From Oscillospiraceae bacterium (lineage in GTDB: Bacteria > Bacillota > Clostridia > Oscillospirales > Oscillospiraceae), in NCBI GenBank assembly GCA_017434755.1, contig JAFRER010000007.1, forward strand, positions 1 through 64,000: a DNA stretch of 64,000 bases, given 5' to 3'. Under the pieces are notes generated by a model. The model searched no databases. It had not been told where the DNA came from and was given only the letters and a program-made list of their open reading frames with translations. This document shows positions 22,412 through 31,475 of this stretch, piece after piece. The first letter of the stretch is position 1; each line of letters begins with the position of its first letter. The position numbers were made by a program, and so were the translations under genes.

Positions 22412-23149
22412 TTATTCCTGAAAGATCTCTCCGAAGTATATCCTGTCCTCCGTTCCGTCGGGAAGGAGCGTAACAAGGGAGAAATCCTCTTCGATCCGGA
22501 GCGCCGTCCCGTGACCGGAGACCTTTCGGCCCAGGGTGCAGCACAGGCGCCTGTATTCCGCGAGATCCTCCGGGGCCGTCAGGGGAAGGGGCGCAAAGGC
22601 TCTGTCGAGCTCCGCGGTGAGCTGCGCGGCAAGGGCTTCAATGCCGGAGATCTTTCCCGTTTCGGTGAACACCGAGCATGCCGTGCCCTCCGGAAGGCCG
22701 GGAAAAGCCTTTGTGTTCACATTGATGCCGATGCCCACGACGATCTGCATCCCGCCGGCACCGACGGTGGATTCCGTGAGGATGCCGCACAGCTTGCCGC
22801 CGTCCGTGAGCAGATCATTTGGCCATTTGATCCGGGCTTCGAGGCCGCAGACCTTCCGCAGCGCCCGCACGGCCGCCACAGCCGCCAGCGGCGTGACCGC
22901 GGTGAGCCGCTCGTCCGGTTCCGGGAAGCGGAGGAGCATCGAATAATACAGGCCGCCGTCGGGAGAGAGAAAGCTCCGGCCGCTCCGGCCGCGCCCCGCG
23001 GTCTGGCGAAGACTCCAGAGCACCGTGCCATGGGGCAGATGCTCCGCGCGGGCTTTCAGCTCCGTGTTGGTGGACACGGTCTCCTCTTCAAAAAGAACCG
23101 GCGCGGAGCGCGCCGGTATCTTATTGTTATCTGTATCCGTTTTCATCAT
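22412..23149 (-). CDS. birA: Biotin--[acetyl-CoA-carboxylase] ligase, catalytic-domain form
   Basis: A 245-residue cytoplasmic enzyme that activates biotin with ATP and attaches it to carrier proteins such as AccB. Visible motifs are STNTELKAR (substrate), QTAGRGRSGRSF (biotinyl-AMP loop, about 45-56), LEARIKWPNDLL (catalytic Lys) and QIVVGIGINVN. There is no N-terminal DNA-binding domain, so it is a monofunctional ligase and not the BirA repressor. The start is placed at 23149, inside the end of the carboxypeptidase gene (23-base overlap); the upstream 45 residues of the open frame are out-of-frame shadow sequence. Confidence 0.92.
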   Translation of the reverse strand: MMKTDTDNNKIPARSAPVLFEEETVSTNTELKARAEHLPHGTVLWSLRQTAGRGRSGRSFLSPDGGLYYSMLLRFPEPDERLTAVTPLAAVAAVRALRKVCGLEARIKWPNDLLTDGGKLCGILTESTVGAGGMQIVVGIGINVNTKAFPGLPEGTACSVFTETGKISGIEALAAQLTAELDRAFAPLPLTAPEDLAEYRRLCCTLGRKVSGHGTALRIEEDFSLVTLLPDGTEDRIYFGEIFQE

Positions 23150-24614
23150 CGTCGTATCCGCTTCCGTAGGTTCTCCTGTAATCCTGCATCTCCTTCTCGG
23201 AAAACCGCTGGGTCCGCTCCTGTGCCTCCTGCGCAGCCTGCCTCCGGAGCTCCTCCATCTTTTTGCGCCGCCGTATCTCGGCAAGCTTCTGTTCTCTCAG
23301 CTGCTGTTTCCGGAGCTTCCTGTATCTCACCACGAGGAAGATATAGGAGGCGATGATGATCACAAACAGGATGACCCCGAGCTTGAACCAGATCGAGGAG
23401 GTGACGTTCTTAAACTGTCTTCTCAGAAGCTCGTGGCGTGAGATCTCCACGTTTATGTTGTTCACGAGGTTGACGGTATCATAATACTCGCCGTCGATAT
23501 AAATATCCATGATGCCGAGCACGGTCCCTGCCGAGATGGGCGCGACCAGATCAGCCTCGTGTACTGTAATGCTGGTCGTCATCTGCGTTTCATCAAAGTC
23601 TTTCGGCAGCAGAAGCGTGACATCGTTCTGCGGTCTCAGGATCACAGTTCCGTCTCCGGAGGCCAGATCGACCGTGACCTTCTTTATGCCGTCCGAAGCA
23701 GTCAGCACCGTCTGGTAGCTGTAATTGGCAAAGGCCCAGTTATACAGGGCGATGGTATCGACAAAGTGCCCGTAGTCCTCCCGGTCGGAATTCAGCACGC
23801 CGGTGCTTCCCATGACGATGCAGATGATGCCGACATCATTTCTGGTGGCCGTGGAGATCAGGCAGTAACCCGCCGCACGGGTATAGCCGGTCTTCACGCC
23901 GGCTGCGCCGTCATAGAGATAGCCGCTGCCGTACATGGAGTCTGAGCAGATGAGGGCATTCGTGCTGTCGAGCGTACGGGTCGTCGCCGTCTTGTTGGTG
24001 GGCGGGACCGTGTAGCTCTTGGTGCTGCAGATGGTCATGAACAGGTCGTGGCCGATGGCTTCCCTTGTAATGAGAGAGAAATCATAGGCCGTGGAATAGT
24101 GATCGGGATCGGTGAGGCCGTTGGTGTTGGCAAAATGCGTGTTCAGGCAGCCGAGGGCGGCGGCCCTTGCATTCATTCTCTCCACAAAGGCGGAGATGCT
24201 GCCGGAGAGATAGGTGCCGATGATGTTGCAGGATTCGTTGGCCGACTGCAGCATGGCACAGTACATAAGATCTTCGAGGCGCATCTGCTCTCCCGGGTAA
24301 ATGTCCGATGTGGAACTGTCGCTCTCCATGCCGATCCGGCAGTCATCCTGGGCGGTGATCATGTCGTCCAGAGAACACTGCCCCGCCTCCAGAGCCTCAA
24401 TGGTTATGAGGATGGTCATTATTTTCGTCAGGCTTGCAGGGGCTACCTTTTCATTCATATTCTTTGAGTAGATGATATGGTCCGACTTCATGTCGGCCAG
24501 CACAACGGCGCGCGCGGCCACCGTCGGAACATCGAGTGCCGATGCCGTCGGAGCGAAAACGCACAGAAGCGTGCAGAATATGAGTATGAAAGCCGTGGCC
24601 CTGATTTTTTTCAT
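23127..24614 (-). CDS. D-alanyl-D-alanine carboxypeptidase (DacF-like) with C-terminal anchor and charged tail
   Basis: A 495-residue penicillin-binding peptidase S11 that trims stem-peptide D-alanine in the cell wall. The signal peptide covers residues 1-26. The active-site triad is ASLTK (Ser61/Lys64), SAN (about 124) and KTGYT (about 240). A C-terminal beta domain (PBP5_C) is followed by a transmembrane helix near residues 415-436. A strongly basic and then glutamine/arginine-rich coiled-coil tail of about 55 residues is probably cytoplasmic. Family members usually end with a short amphipathic anchor, so the long tail is notable. It precedes and overlaps birA. Confidence 0.92.
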   Translation of the reverse strand: MKKIRATAFILIFCTLLCVFAPTASALDVPTVAARAVVLADMKSDHIIYSKNMNEKVAPASLTKIMTILITIEALEAGQCSLDDMITAQDDCRIGMESDSSTSDIYPGEQMRLEDLMYCAMLQSANESCNIIGTYLSGSISAFVERMNARAAALGCLNTHFANTNGLTDPDHYSTAYDFSLITREAIGHDLFMTICSTKSYTVPPTNKTATTRTLDSTNALICSDSMYGSGYLYDGAAGVKTGYTRAAGYCLISTATRNDVGIICIVMGSTGVLNSDREDYGHFVDTIALYNWAFANYSYQTVLTASDGIKKVTVDLASGDGTVILRPQNDVTLLLPKDFDETQMTTSITVHEADLVAPISAGTVLGIMDIYIDGEYYDTVNLVNNINVEISRHELLRRQFKNVTSSIWFKLGVILFVIIIASYIFLVVRYRKLRKQQLREQKLAEIRRRKKMEELRRQAAQEAQERTQRFSEKEMQDYRRTYGSGYDDDENGYR

Positions 24615-24728
24615 TTTATTCTCCCATTTTTCCGGGAATATGGTATAGTAGAATAACCAAATACGACTTGAATATTATAAAGTTTGGCCGGGAGAAATGC
24701 AACAGCTATTTTCCCGCCCGGAGGACAG

Positions 24729-25124
24729 ATGCTCAGCCGAAAGCACACTCTGATCATTTCCGTCTCGCTTGTGCTCCTGTTTATCCTGTTGCTCGGGATC
24801 CTGCTGCTCGTAAAAGCGGGCAGCTCCGGGATGCAGGTCATCACGGAGCGGAAGGCCGACCCGGAGGCCATGCTGAAAGGCGGACAGGAAAACGAAAAGC
24901 CATACCGCGTCATGCCCGGTGAAACCGTCAACATCAACACGGCCGATGCATCCGAGCTGCAGCGTCTTCCCGGAATAGGGGCCGTTCTTGCCGAGGCGAT
25001 CGTGGCATGGCGGGAAGAAAACGGGCCTTTCGGCGATCCGGCGGATATCATGAAAGTACCCGGGATCGGAGAGGAGATATTCAAGTCTGTTTCCGATTAT
25101 ATTGTTACAGGTGATCCGAGATGA
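24729..25124 (+). CDS. ComEA-like helix-hairpin-helix protein, membrane anchored
   Basis: The protein has 131 residues. A single membrane helix (about residues 9-29) is followed by a linker and a tandem helix-hairpin-helix: INTADASELQRLPGIGAVLAEAI and FGDPADIMKVPGIGEEIFKSV. This is the ComEA/topoisomerase-associated HhH family, which binds double-stranded DNA at the membrane during uptake, but the SLBB domain of classic ComEA is absent. The start at 24729 follows GGAGGAC at short spacing. Its stop overlaps the next gene by 4 bases, which places it unexpectedly at the head of a two-component operon. Confidence 0.85.
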   Translation: MLSRKHTLIISVSLVLLFILLLGILLLVKAGSSGMQVITERKADPEAMLKGGQENEKPYRVMPGETVNINTADASELQRLPGIGAVLAEAIVAWREENGPFGDPADIMKVPGIGEEIFKSVSDYIVTGDPR

Positions 25125-25816
25125 AAATACTTGTTGTGGATGATGAAAAACTCCTTGTAAAGGGGATAAAATTCAACCTTGAAAACGAAGGATACACCGT
25201 CGATTCCTGTTATGACGGAGAGGCTGCCGTTGAAATGGCGAGGGAGAACGGGTACGATCTGATCATCCTCGATTTGATGATGCCGAAAAAGGACGGGCTT
25301 TCGGCCTGCCAGGAGATCCGGATGTTTTCCACCGTTCCGATCATCATGCTCACCGCCCGCAGCGAGGATTCCGATCTTCTCATGGGCTTTGAGTCCGGAG
25401 CGGACGATTACATCACCAAGCCCTTCAAGATCCTCGAACTCAAGGCAAGAGTCCGGGCCCTTCTGCGGAGAGCCGGGATCAACTCCGCCGCACAGGCTGA
25501 GAATGAGGAGTCCCTTTTTGTTATGCGCAAGGGTCCTCTGAAGGTGGATACGGAACGCAGAAGCGTTACCAAGGACGGCATCCCCGTTGAACTCACGCTG
25601 AAGGAGTTCGATCTGCTGGCGTTTCTGATGAAGAACCCCGGCAGGGTATACAGCCGCGACAAGCTGCTGGAGCTCGTGTGGGACTATGACTATATGGGCG
25701 ACACGAGGACCGTGGACGTCCATATCCGCAGGCTTCGCGAAAAGCTTGAAAGAGACCCCGCATCGCCGGAATACATCATGACCAAATGGGGCGTAGGATA
25801 CTATTTCGCCGAGTAA
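25121..25816 (+). CDS. OmpR-family response regulator
   Basis: A 231-residue DNA-binding regulator of the WalR/PhoP type. The receiver domain has acidic residues DDE (7-9), the phosphoacceptor Asp51 in LIILDLMMPK and Lys near 101 in ADDYITKPF. The winged-helix effector covers about 130-230 with LTLKEFDLLAFLMKNPGRVYSR and RTVDVHIRRLREKLE. The start overlaps the ComEA-like stop (ATGA), and the cognate kinase begins 10 bases after its stop. Confidence 0.95.
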   Translation: MKILVVDDEKLLVKGIKFNLENEGYTVDSCYDGEAAVEMARENGYDLIILDLMMPKKDGLSACQEIRMFSTVPIIMLTARSEDSDLLMGFESGADDYITKPFKILELKARVRALLRRAGINSAAQAENEESLFVMRKGPLKVDTERRSVTKDGIPVELTLKEFDLLAFLMKNPGRVYSRDKLLELVWDYDYMGDTRTVDVHIRRLREKLERDPASPEYIMTKWGVGYYFAE

Positions 25817-25826
25817 GGAGAGCCGG

Positions 25827-27227
25827 ATGCACAGCATAAGAAATCAGTTCGTGGCGTTTGTCTCCGTTCTGCTGATCATTCTTCTGATCCTTCTGAACAT
25901 CTTTCCGCTCACCGCTTCCAGGGATCAGGTGTTTGAAGAAAAAAAGGCGTCCCTGTCCGCACAGGCGTCTGTCATATCGTCCTCGCTCGGCGGACTTGAC
26001 AGCCTGACCAGAGAGACCGTGAGCGACGTCATCTCCTTCCTCGATATTAGCGGCTTTGCAAGGACCATCGTTGTAAACGACGACGGAATAGCGGTCTACG
26101 ACGACGGCGGACCCACGGGCGTCGACCCGGAGATAGAGGATCTCCGGAATTCCCTGAGCGGCAAGGTCATCTTCCATTCCTTCTTTGAAGATTCGGCCTT
26201 CCGCAGCTCCGCGAGCACCCCGGTCAGCAACAGGCTGGGACGGATCACCGGAGCCGTGTATCTTTATGAATATGATGCCCAGCGCGCCCAGATCCTTCTG
26301 GAGATCCAGCACAGGATCCGCAACATCTCGCTGGCTATTGGACTTGTGTCCCTTGCCATTGTCGCCGTCTTTTCGGAGGTGCTGATCCGGCGGATGCGTG
26401 AGCTGGTCCGATCCATCCGCATCGTTGCCGCCGGGGATTATTCCCACAGGCTGGTGACCCGCGGGAACGACGAACTGACGGAGCTCGGGGACGAATTCAA
26501 TCAGCTGACCGAGCGGCTCGATACCACCGAGAAGCAGCGCCGGCGCTTCGTTTCGGACGCGTCCCACGAGCTGAAGACCCCGCTGGCTTCTATCCGGCTC
26601 CTTTCGGACAGCATCGTGCAGAATGAGGACATCCCGCCGGAGACCGTGCGCGAGTTCGTGGAGGACATCGGCAACGAGGCGGAGCGCCTGCAGCGCACCA
26701 CGGAAAAGCTGCTGGATCTTTCCAGACTGGATGACGACATCCAGGTGGTGCCGGAGCCGGTGGACGTGAAGCAGACGGTCATCGACGCCGTCTCGATGCT
26801 CAATCCGCTCGCCGCGGAGAAGGGCGTGAAGCTGAAATGCGATCTGGCGGACGGCTGCGTCATCATGGCGACCTCCGAAGACCTCTACCACATCGTCTTC
26901 AACCTGATTGAGAACGCCATCAAATATAATGTGAAAGACGGCTCGGTGCATGTCATCGCCGACGCCGACGAGGAGACAGTCTCCCTGACCGTGGAGGATA
27001 CCGGCATCGGCATCCCCGAGGAGGACAGGCTCAATATTTTCTCGAGATTCTATCGGGTCGACAAGGCCCGTTCCCGCGAGGCCGGAGGCAGCGGCCTCGG
27101 TCTGAGCATCGTGCATGACGCCGTTCTTGCCCACGGAGGCAGCATAACGGTCGGGGCAAACAAGCCGCAGGGCTCGGTATTCAGCGTAACGTTCCCGCGG
27201 CCGTCAGACGAGGAGACAGGAATATGA
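25827..27227 (+). CDS. Sensor histidine kinase (HAMP-HisKA-HATPase)
   Basis: A 466-residue membrane kinase. A first transmembrane helix (8-30), an extracytoplasmic domain of about 130 residues, a second helix (about 167-186) and a HAMP segment precede the H box SDASHELKTP with His247. N, G1, F and G2 boxes (NLIENAIKYN, DTGIGIPEED, FSRFYR, GGSGLGLSI) complete the catalytic domain. Layout and partner resemble WalK/PhoR-type kinases, but no PAS domain is apparent between HAMP and the H box. It overlaps the peptidase gene by 4 bases. Confidence 0.95.
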   Translation: MHSIRNQFVAFVSVLLIILLILLNIFPLTASRDQVFEEKKASLSAQASVISSSLGGLDSLTRETVSDVISFLDISGFARTIVVNDDGIAVYDDGGPTGVDPEIEDLRNSLSGKVIFHSFFEDSAFRSSASTPVSNRLGRITGAVYLYEYDAQRAQILLEIQHRIRNISLAIGLVSLAIVAVFSEVLIRRMRELVRSIRIVAAGDYSHRLVTRGNDELTELGDEFNQLTERLDTTEKQRRRFVSDASHELKTPLASIRLLSDSIVQNEDIPPETVREFVEDIGNEAERLQRTTEKLLDLSRLDDDIQVVPEPVDVKQTVIDAVSMLNPLAAEKGVKLKCDLADGCVIMATSEDLYHIVFNLIENAIKYNVKDGSVHVIADADEETVSLTVEDTGIGIPEEDRLNIFSRFYRVDKARSREAGGSGLGLSIVHDAVLAHGGSITVGANKPQGSVFSVTFPRPSDEETGI

Positions 27228-28291
27228 ACAACGTTGAAAGAATAAGACAGAAACTGGCCGAAAAAGATCTTGACGCCGTCATCATCGAGAATGAGAAGAA
27301 CCAGCGCTACGCCGCGGGCTTCCCCTTCACGGACGGCTCGGTCATCGTGGCAAAGGACGGGGCCTGGCTCATAACCGACTCCCGGTACATCGAAGCCGCC
27401 AACCTCCGCGCCGAGGGCGTGACTGTACTGCTGTACAACAAGGAAAAGCCGCTCAAGGCCTTTATCTCCGAGCTCGTTTCCGATGCAGGGGTGAACAGGC
27501 TGGGCATCGAGGAGAACAGCATGAGCTACGGCCGCTGGCTCGCTCTCAAGGAGCAGCTGTCCTGCGAGCTCGTCCCCGCCCAGTATATCTTCTCGGATCT
27601 GCGCGCCTCCAAATCGGAGGAGGAGATCGGATATATGAAGGAAGCCCAGGCCATAAGCGAAGCGGCGCTGGACGAGGTGCTCGGGATCATAAGGCCCGGC
27701 ATGACGGAGTCCGAAATCGCGGCGGAGCTGGTATACCGCATGCTCAGGCACGGTTCCGAGGGCAACTCCTTCGACCCCATCGTTGTGGCCGGAGCGAAGA
27801 CGAGCATGCCGCACGGCGTCCCCGGAGACAACGTGGTGAAAGACGGAGACTTTCTCACCATGGACTTCGGCTGCATCCGCAACGGTTACTGCTCCGATAT
27901 GACGAGAACGGTCGCCGTAGGTCACGCCGATGACGAGATGCGGAAGATCTATGCCATCGTGCTGGAGGCGCAGCTGGCCGGCATCGCCGCCTCGCGTGCA
28001 GGCATCCCCGGGTGCGAGATCGACGCGGCGGCCCGGAAGGTGATATGCGACGCGGGGTACGGGGAATACTTCGGCCACGGATACGGCCACAGCCTCGGAC
28101 TCGATATACACGAAGCACCTAACGCCAACCCCCTGGGCAAGGCTATCATGCCGGTCGGAGCCGTGGTCAGCGCGGAGCCCGGCATCTATCTGCCGGGAAG
28201 ATTCGGCGTGCGGATCGAGGACGTGGTCGTGATGCGGGAAGGCGGCTGCGAGGTGATCACGAAAGCCCCGAAGCAACTCATCGTGCTCTGA
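27224..28291 (+). CDS. Xaa-Pro peptidase (M24 family)
   Basis: A 355-residue cytoplasmic metallopeptidase that removes N-terminal residues before proline. A creatinase-type N-terminal domain (about 1-130) precedes the pita-bread catalytic domain with the metal ligands DFGCIRNGYCSDMTR (two Asp), HGYGHSLGLDIHE (His), AEPGIYLPG (Glu) and VRIEDVV (Glu). Its ATG overlaps the kinase stop, making it the fourth gene of the ComEA-like/RR/HK/peptidase unit. In many Clostridia a peptidase of this kind lies directly upstream of efp, as here. Confidence 0.94.
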   Translation: MNNVERIRQKLAEKDLDAVIIENEKNQRYAAGFPFTDGSVIVAKDGAWLITDSRYIEAANLRAEGVTVLLYNKEKPLKAFISELVSDAGVNRLGIEENSMSYGRWLALKEQLSCELVPAQYIFSDLRASKSEEEIGYMKEAQAISEAALDEVLGIIRPGMTESEIAAELVYRMLRHGSEGNSFDPIVVAGAKTSMPHGVPGDNVVKDGDFLTMDFGCIRNGYCSDMTRTVAVGHADDEMRKIYAIVLEAQLAGIAASRAGIPGCEIDAAARKVICDAGYGEYFGHGYGHSLGLDIHEAPNANPLGKAIMPVGAVVSAEPGIYLPGRFGVRIEDVVVMREGGCEVITKAPKQLIVL

Positions 28292-28314
28292 AAAAGGGCC
28301 GGTTCAAATAGTAC

Positions 28315-28343
28315 TTGCAAAAAACATATACATAAAGTAAAAT
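28315..28343 (+). promoter_or_regulatory. Promoter of efp
   Basis: TTGCAA (28315-28320) and TAAAAT (28338-28343) are spaced 17 bases apart, 41 bases before the start codon. Confidence 0.65.
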
Positions 28344-28384
28344 TATTAAGTTGATTACGTATTTATTTATGGGAGGACCATTTT

Positions 28385-28942
28385 ATGATTACAGCAGGTG
28401 ATTTCAGAAACGGCGTCACGTTCGAGATGGACGGCCAGGTCATGCAGGTCGTTGAGTTCCAGCATGTCAAGCCCGGAAAAGGCGCGGCATTTGTCCGCAC
28501 CAAGATGAAGAACGTCATCACCGGTGCCGTTACCGAGACTTCCTTCAACCCCACGGCAAAGTTCGAGAACGCCACTGTTGACCGCATGACCGCGGAATTC
28601 AGCTATGCCGACGGCAACCTCTATTACTTCATGAACCCCGAGACCTATGAGCTCGAGCCCGTTGACGAGTCCGTCCTCGGCGACAACTTCAAGTTCGTGA
28701 AGGAGAACATGGAGTGCACGATCTATTCCTATAAGGGAAAGGTCTTCAACGTTGAGCCCCCCTTCTTTGTGGAGCTCGAAGTGACCGATACGGATCCGGG
28801 ATTTGCCGGCAACACCGCCACCAACGCCACCAAGCCCGCCACCCTCGAGACCGGCGCCGAGATCAAGGTGCCTCTGTTCATCGAGCGCGGTGAAAAGATC
28901 AGGGTCGATACCCGCACGGGAGAGTATCTCTCCAGAGCCTGA
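28385..28942 (+). CDS. efp: Translation elongation factor P
   Basis: A 185-residue factor that relieves ribosome stalling at consecutive prolines. The three beta-barrel domains follow the normal order. The domain I loop reads [14 protein letters not shown], with Lys at the tip, and the C-terminal signature ([19 protein letters not shown]) is intact. GGGAGG precedes the ATG. It lies downstream of the M24 peptidase and is followed by a CD1247-type gene, a conserved clostridial neighbourhood. Confidence 0.97.
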   Translation: MITAGDFRNGVTFEMDGQVMQVVEFQHVKPGKGAAFVRTKMKNVITGAVTETSFNPTAKFENATVDRMTAEFSYADGNLYYFMNPETYELEPVDESVLGDNFKFVKENMECTIYSYKGKVFNVEPPFFVELEVTDTDPGFAGNTATNATKPATLETGAEIKVPLFIERGEKIRVDTRTGEYLSRA

Positions 28943-28960
28943 CAGTTCCGTTATCCATAT

Positions 28961-28986
28961 TGAAAAAGGGGGCTTGCGCCCCCTAT
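28961..28986 (+). terminator. Hairpin after efp
   Basis: A GGGGGC/GCCCCC stem with a TTG(C) loop is preceded by A5 but followed by only TATTCTG, so it probably attenuates rather than fully stops transcription into the next gene. Confidence 0.5.
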
Positions 28987-29011
28987 TCTGAACATAAGGA
29001 GGTACAGCATC

Positions 29012-29572
29012 ATGACAATTTCCGAAAAAGCGGCATACCTTAAAGGCCTTATCGACGGCCTCGGCGCAGATAAGGATACCCGCGACGGCAAGCTCTGGAC
29101 ATGTGTTTCGGACCTTATGGCGGACATCGCCTCGGAGATCGAGGATCTGAAGGATCAGGGCCTTGATTTTGCGGACACTCTCGATGAAATCGGCGATGAG
29201 CTTTCGTACCTGGAGGAGATCACCTGCGATCTGGACTCTCCCGAAATGTTCGATGATGAATGCGACGGCAACTGCGAAGAGTGCGGCCTGTGCGACTACG
29301 ACGAGGATGACGACATCGGCGATGTGGTCGCCTTCTCCGATTATGCGGACGATGAGGATGACGCGCTGCCAGACGAGATGCCGGACGAGATGCCCGAGGA
29401 CGATGAGACAGAAGAGGATGACGAGGAACTGGAATACGACGGCGTCATCTATGACGTCACCTGCCCGGCCTGCGGGGAGGAGATCAGCTTCGACGAAGAC
29501 ACCCTCAAAAAGGGCTCCATCACCTGCCCCAAGTGCGGGGAAGTGCTGGAATTCGAACTGGACGAGGAATAA
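29012..29572 (+). CDS. CD1247 N-terminal domain protein with acidic linker and zinc ribbon
   Basis: The protein has 186 residues and is very acidic. The N-terminal helical region (MTISEKAAYLKGLIDGLGAD to about residue 80) is the CD1247 domain. A Cys cluster (DGNCEECGLCDYD) and a Glu/Asp-rich linker with a repeated DEMP motif follow. The C-terminal zinc ribbon has CPACGEE and CPKCGEV. Such genes follow efp in many Clostridia. No biochemical role is known; a translation- or transcription-associated scaffold is only conjecture. Confidence 0.85.
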   Translation: MTISEKAAYLKGLIDGLGADKDTRDGKLWTCVSDLMADIASEIEDLKDQGLDFADTLDEIGDELSYLEEITCDLDSPEMFDDECDGNCEECGLCDYDEDDDIGDVVAFSDYADDEDDALPDEMPDEMPEDDETEEDDEELEYDGVIYDVTCPACGEEISFDEDTLKKGSITCPKCGEVLEFELDEE

Positions 29573-29602
29573 GGCCCCTTCTGATCCCTTTATAATGAAC
29601 AC

Positions 29603-29628
29603 GGCCGCCTTCCCGGCGGCCTTTTTTA
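29603..29628 (+). terminator. Terminator after the CD1247-type gene
   Basis: The stem GGCCGCC/GGCGGCC with a TTCCC loop is followed by TTTTTTAT. Confidence 0.88.
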
Positions 29629-29674
29629 TGCTCTGCGGCAGCGGAGCGCCCATCAGACCGAGGAGGCATGATCT

Positions 29675-30391
29675 ATGAAAATCTTTCTGCTGGAAGACGA
29701 CGACGCGATCGGCATGGGCCTGAAGTATTCCCTGGAAAAGGAAGGTTACGAGGTCCGGCAGGTCAGGACCTGTACCGAGGCGGAAGCGGAATGGGACGCT
29801 GGGCAATCCGGGCTGGCGATCCTTGACATCAATCTGCCCGACGGGAACGGCTATGATCTTTGCCGGACCATCAAGGCATCCGGGGATGTTCCCGTGATCT
29901 TCCTGACAGCGGCGGACGCGGAAGTGAACGTCGTCATGGGCCTTGAGATGGGCGCCGATGACTATATCTGCAAGCCGTTCCGGATCCATGAACTGATGGC
30001 GCGGATAAGGGCCGTCCTCCGGAGAGCCGGGAGCGGACGCGACTGCGCGGAGCCGGAAGGGGTCATCCGGGTCGGCGGTCTCAGCGTCTACACGAAGGAG
30101 GCTCGGGTGACCATGACCGACGAGGTCACGGGGAAAGAGACGCCCGTGGAGCTCACGGCGCTGGAATACCGGCTCCTTCTGACCTTCTGCAGCAACCGCG
30201 GGACGGTGCTGACCAGGGGGACGCTCCTTCAGGATCTCTGGGATGTGAGCGGGGACTTTGTCAATGACAACACCCTCACAGTCTATATCAAGAGGCTACG
30301 CGACAAGATCGAAAAGGACCCCTCGAATCCGCGGATCATCCGAACCGTCCGGGGGCTCGGATACGTCATGGACAAGCAGGCGGAAGTATGA
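29675..30391 (+). CDS. OmpR-family response regulator of an ABC-transporter sensor system
   Basis: A 238-residue regulator with receiver Asp51 (LAILDINLPDGNG), the KPF loop near 101 and a C-terminal winged helix (about 140-235, TVYIKRLRDKIEKDPSNPRI). The short receiver-to-effector linker and partner genes are those of BceR/VanR-like systems. The start has GAGGAGGC upstream. Its last 4 bases overlap the kinase start (ATGA). It probably activates the downstream ABC genes through repeats at 31395-31423. Confidence 0.93.
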   Translation: MKIFLLEDDDAIGMGLKYSLEKEGYEVRQVRTCTEAEAEWDAGQSGLAILDINLPDGNGYDLCRTIKASGDVPVIFLTAADAEVNVVMGLEMGADDYICKPFRIHELMARIRAVLRRAGSGRDCAEPEGVIRVGGLSVYTKEARVTMTDEVTGKETPVELTALEYRLLLTFCSNRGTVLTRGTLLQDLWDVSGDFVNDNTLTVYIKRLRDKIEKDPSNPRIIRTVRGLGYVMDKQAEV

Positions 30392-31383
30392 GAAACCGGG
30401 CGCTGCGAAACTGCATACTTGCCGGATCGGTATCTACGCTGATCCTTGCGGCAGTCGGCCTGTATCTCTGCGGACCGGCAGCGGGCGTCCTGATCCTGCT
30501 GTCAGGCGCCGTGCTGACCGCGCTCTTTGCTTTCTATACGAGGCGGAGATATGCGGCGATCCGGGACCTCAACGATTATCTCGTCCGCGTTCTTGCCGGA
30601 GAGGACGTACCGGACATCCTCGACCAGCGGGAGGGTGAGCTTTCCATCCTGAAATCCAACATCTACAAGACCACGACCATGCTCAAAAGCCAGAGAGAAC
30701 TTCTGGCAAAGGACAAGGCAGATCTTGCCAGGGCGATCGCCGACATCAGCCATCAGCTGAAAACACCCCTCACCTCGATGATGGTGATGAATGATCTGCT
30801 GAAAAGCGAAGAGGACCCGGAAAAACGTCAGGAGTTCCTGGAGGTCCAGCAGACGCAGCTCGACCGGATGAACTGGCTGATCCAGACCCTGCTCAAGCTC
30901 TCAAAGCTCGACGCGGGAACCGTTGAGCTGAAACGCGTGGATGTGTCAGCACGGAGCCTTGTGGACGAAGCTCTGAAGCCTTTTGCGATCCTGATGGAAA
31001 TGAAAGGCCTCTGCCTCTCCGTATCCTGTGACGACATCCGCGTGAGATGTGATGAAAACTGGACCGTGGAGGCGATCCAGAACATCATCAAGAACTGCTG
31101 CGAACACATGGACAGCGGGGATACACTGACGATCAGGACCGGGGACAGCAATCTTTTTACCCGGATCAGCATAGCCGATACCGGCTGCGGCATTGCCGCG
31201 GAAGACCTCCCGCACATCTTCGAGCGATTCTATAAGGGGAAAAACGCCGGCAGGGACAGCGTGGGCATCGGGCTGAGCCTTTCCAAAACGATCATGGAAA
31301 ACCAGTCCGGCGACATCCTCGTCCAGAGCACGGAGGGCTGCGGCACCTGCTTTGAGCTGCGTTTCTACAAGACCATCCTCTGA
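30388..31383 (+). CDS. Sensor histidine kinase (VanS/BceS-like)
   Basis: A 331-residue kinase with two closely spaced N-terminal membrane helices (about 8-28 and 32-50) and almost no extracellular loop, as in intramembrane-sensing kinases that take their signal from a partner ABC transporter. The H box is DISHQLKTPLTS with His122, and the ATP-binding domain has NIIKNCCEH, ADTGCGIAAEDL, FERFYKG and SVGIGLSLS. The missing sensor domain plus an adjacent FtsX-type transporter supports detection of a cell-envelope-active compound. Confidence 0.92.
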   Translation: MRNRALRNCILAGSVSTLILAAVGLYLCGPAAGVLILLSGAVLTALFAFYTRRRYAAIRDLNDYLVRVLAGEDVPDILDQREGELSILKSNIYKTTTMLKSQRELLAKDKADLARAIADISHQLKTPLTSMMVMNDLLKSEEDPEKRQEFLEVQQTQLDRMNWLIQTLLKLSKLDAGTVELKRVDVSARSLVDEALKPFAILMEMKGLCLSVSCDDIRVRCDENWTVEAIQNIIKNCCEHMDSGDTLTIRTGDSNLFTRISIADTGCGIAAEDLPHIFERFYKGKNAGRDSVGIGLSLSKTIMENQSGDILVQSTEGCGTCFELRFYKTIL

Positions 31384-31384
31384 T

Positions 31385-31423
31385 GTGACAAAACTGTAAT
31401 GAAAACAGTCACCGGATCGTAAG
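31385..31423 (+). promoter_or_regulatory. Candidate response-regulator site before the ABC genes
   Basis: The stretch holds an interrupted inverted repeat GTGAC...ACTGT / ACAGTCAC (31385-31412) and two direct half-sites, TGTAAT (31395-31400) and CGTAAG (31418-31423), 23 bp apart, about two helical turns. Direct repeats of this kind upstream of a weak promoter are typical for OmpR-type activators. No clear -35 box is seen. Confidence 0.5.
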
Positions 31424-31475
31424 ACAGAAAAGATATCCTGTTCTCATAAAACACCTGTGGGAGAGGAGCACACAT

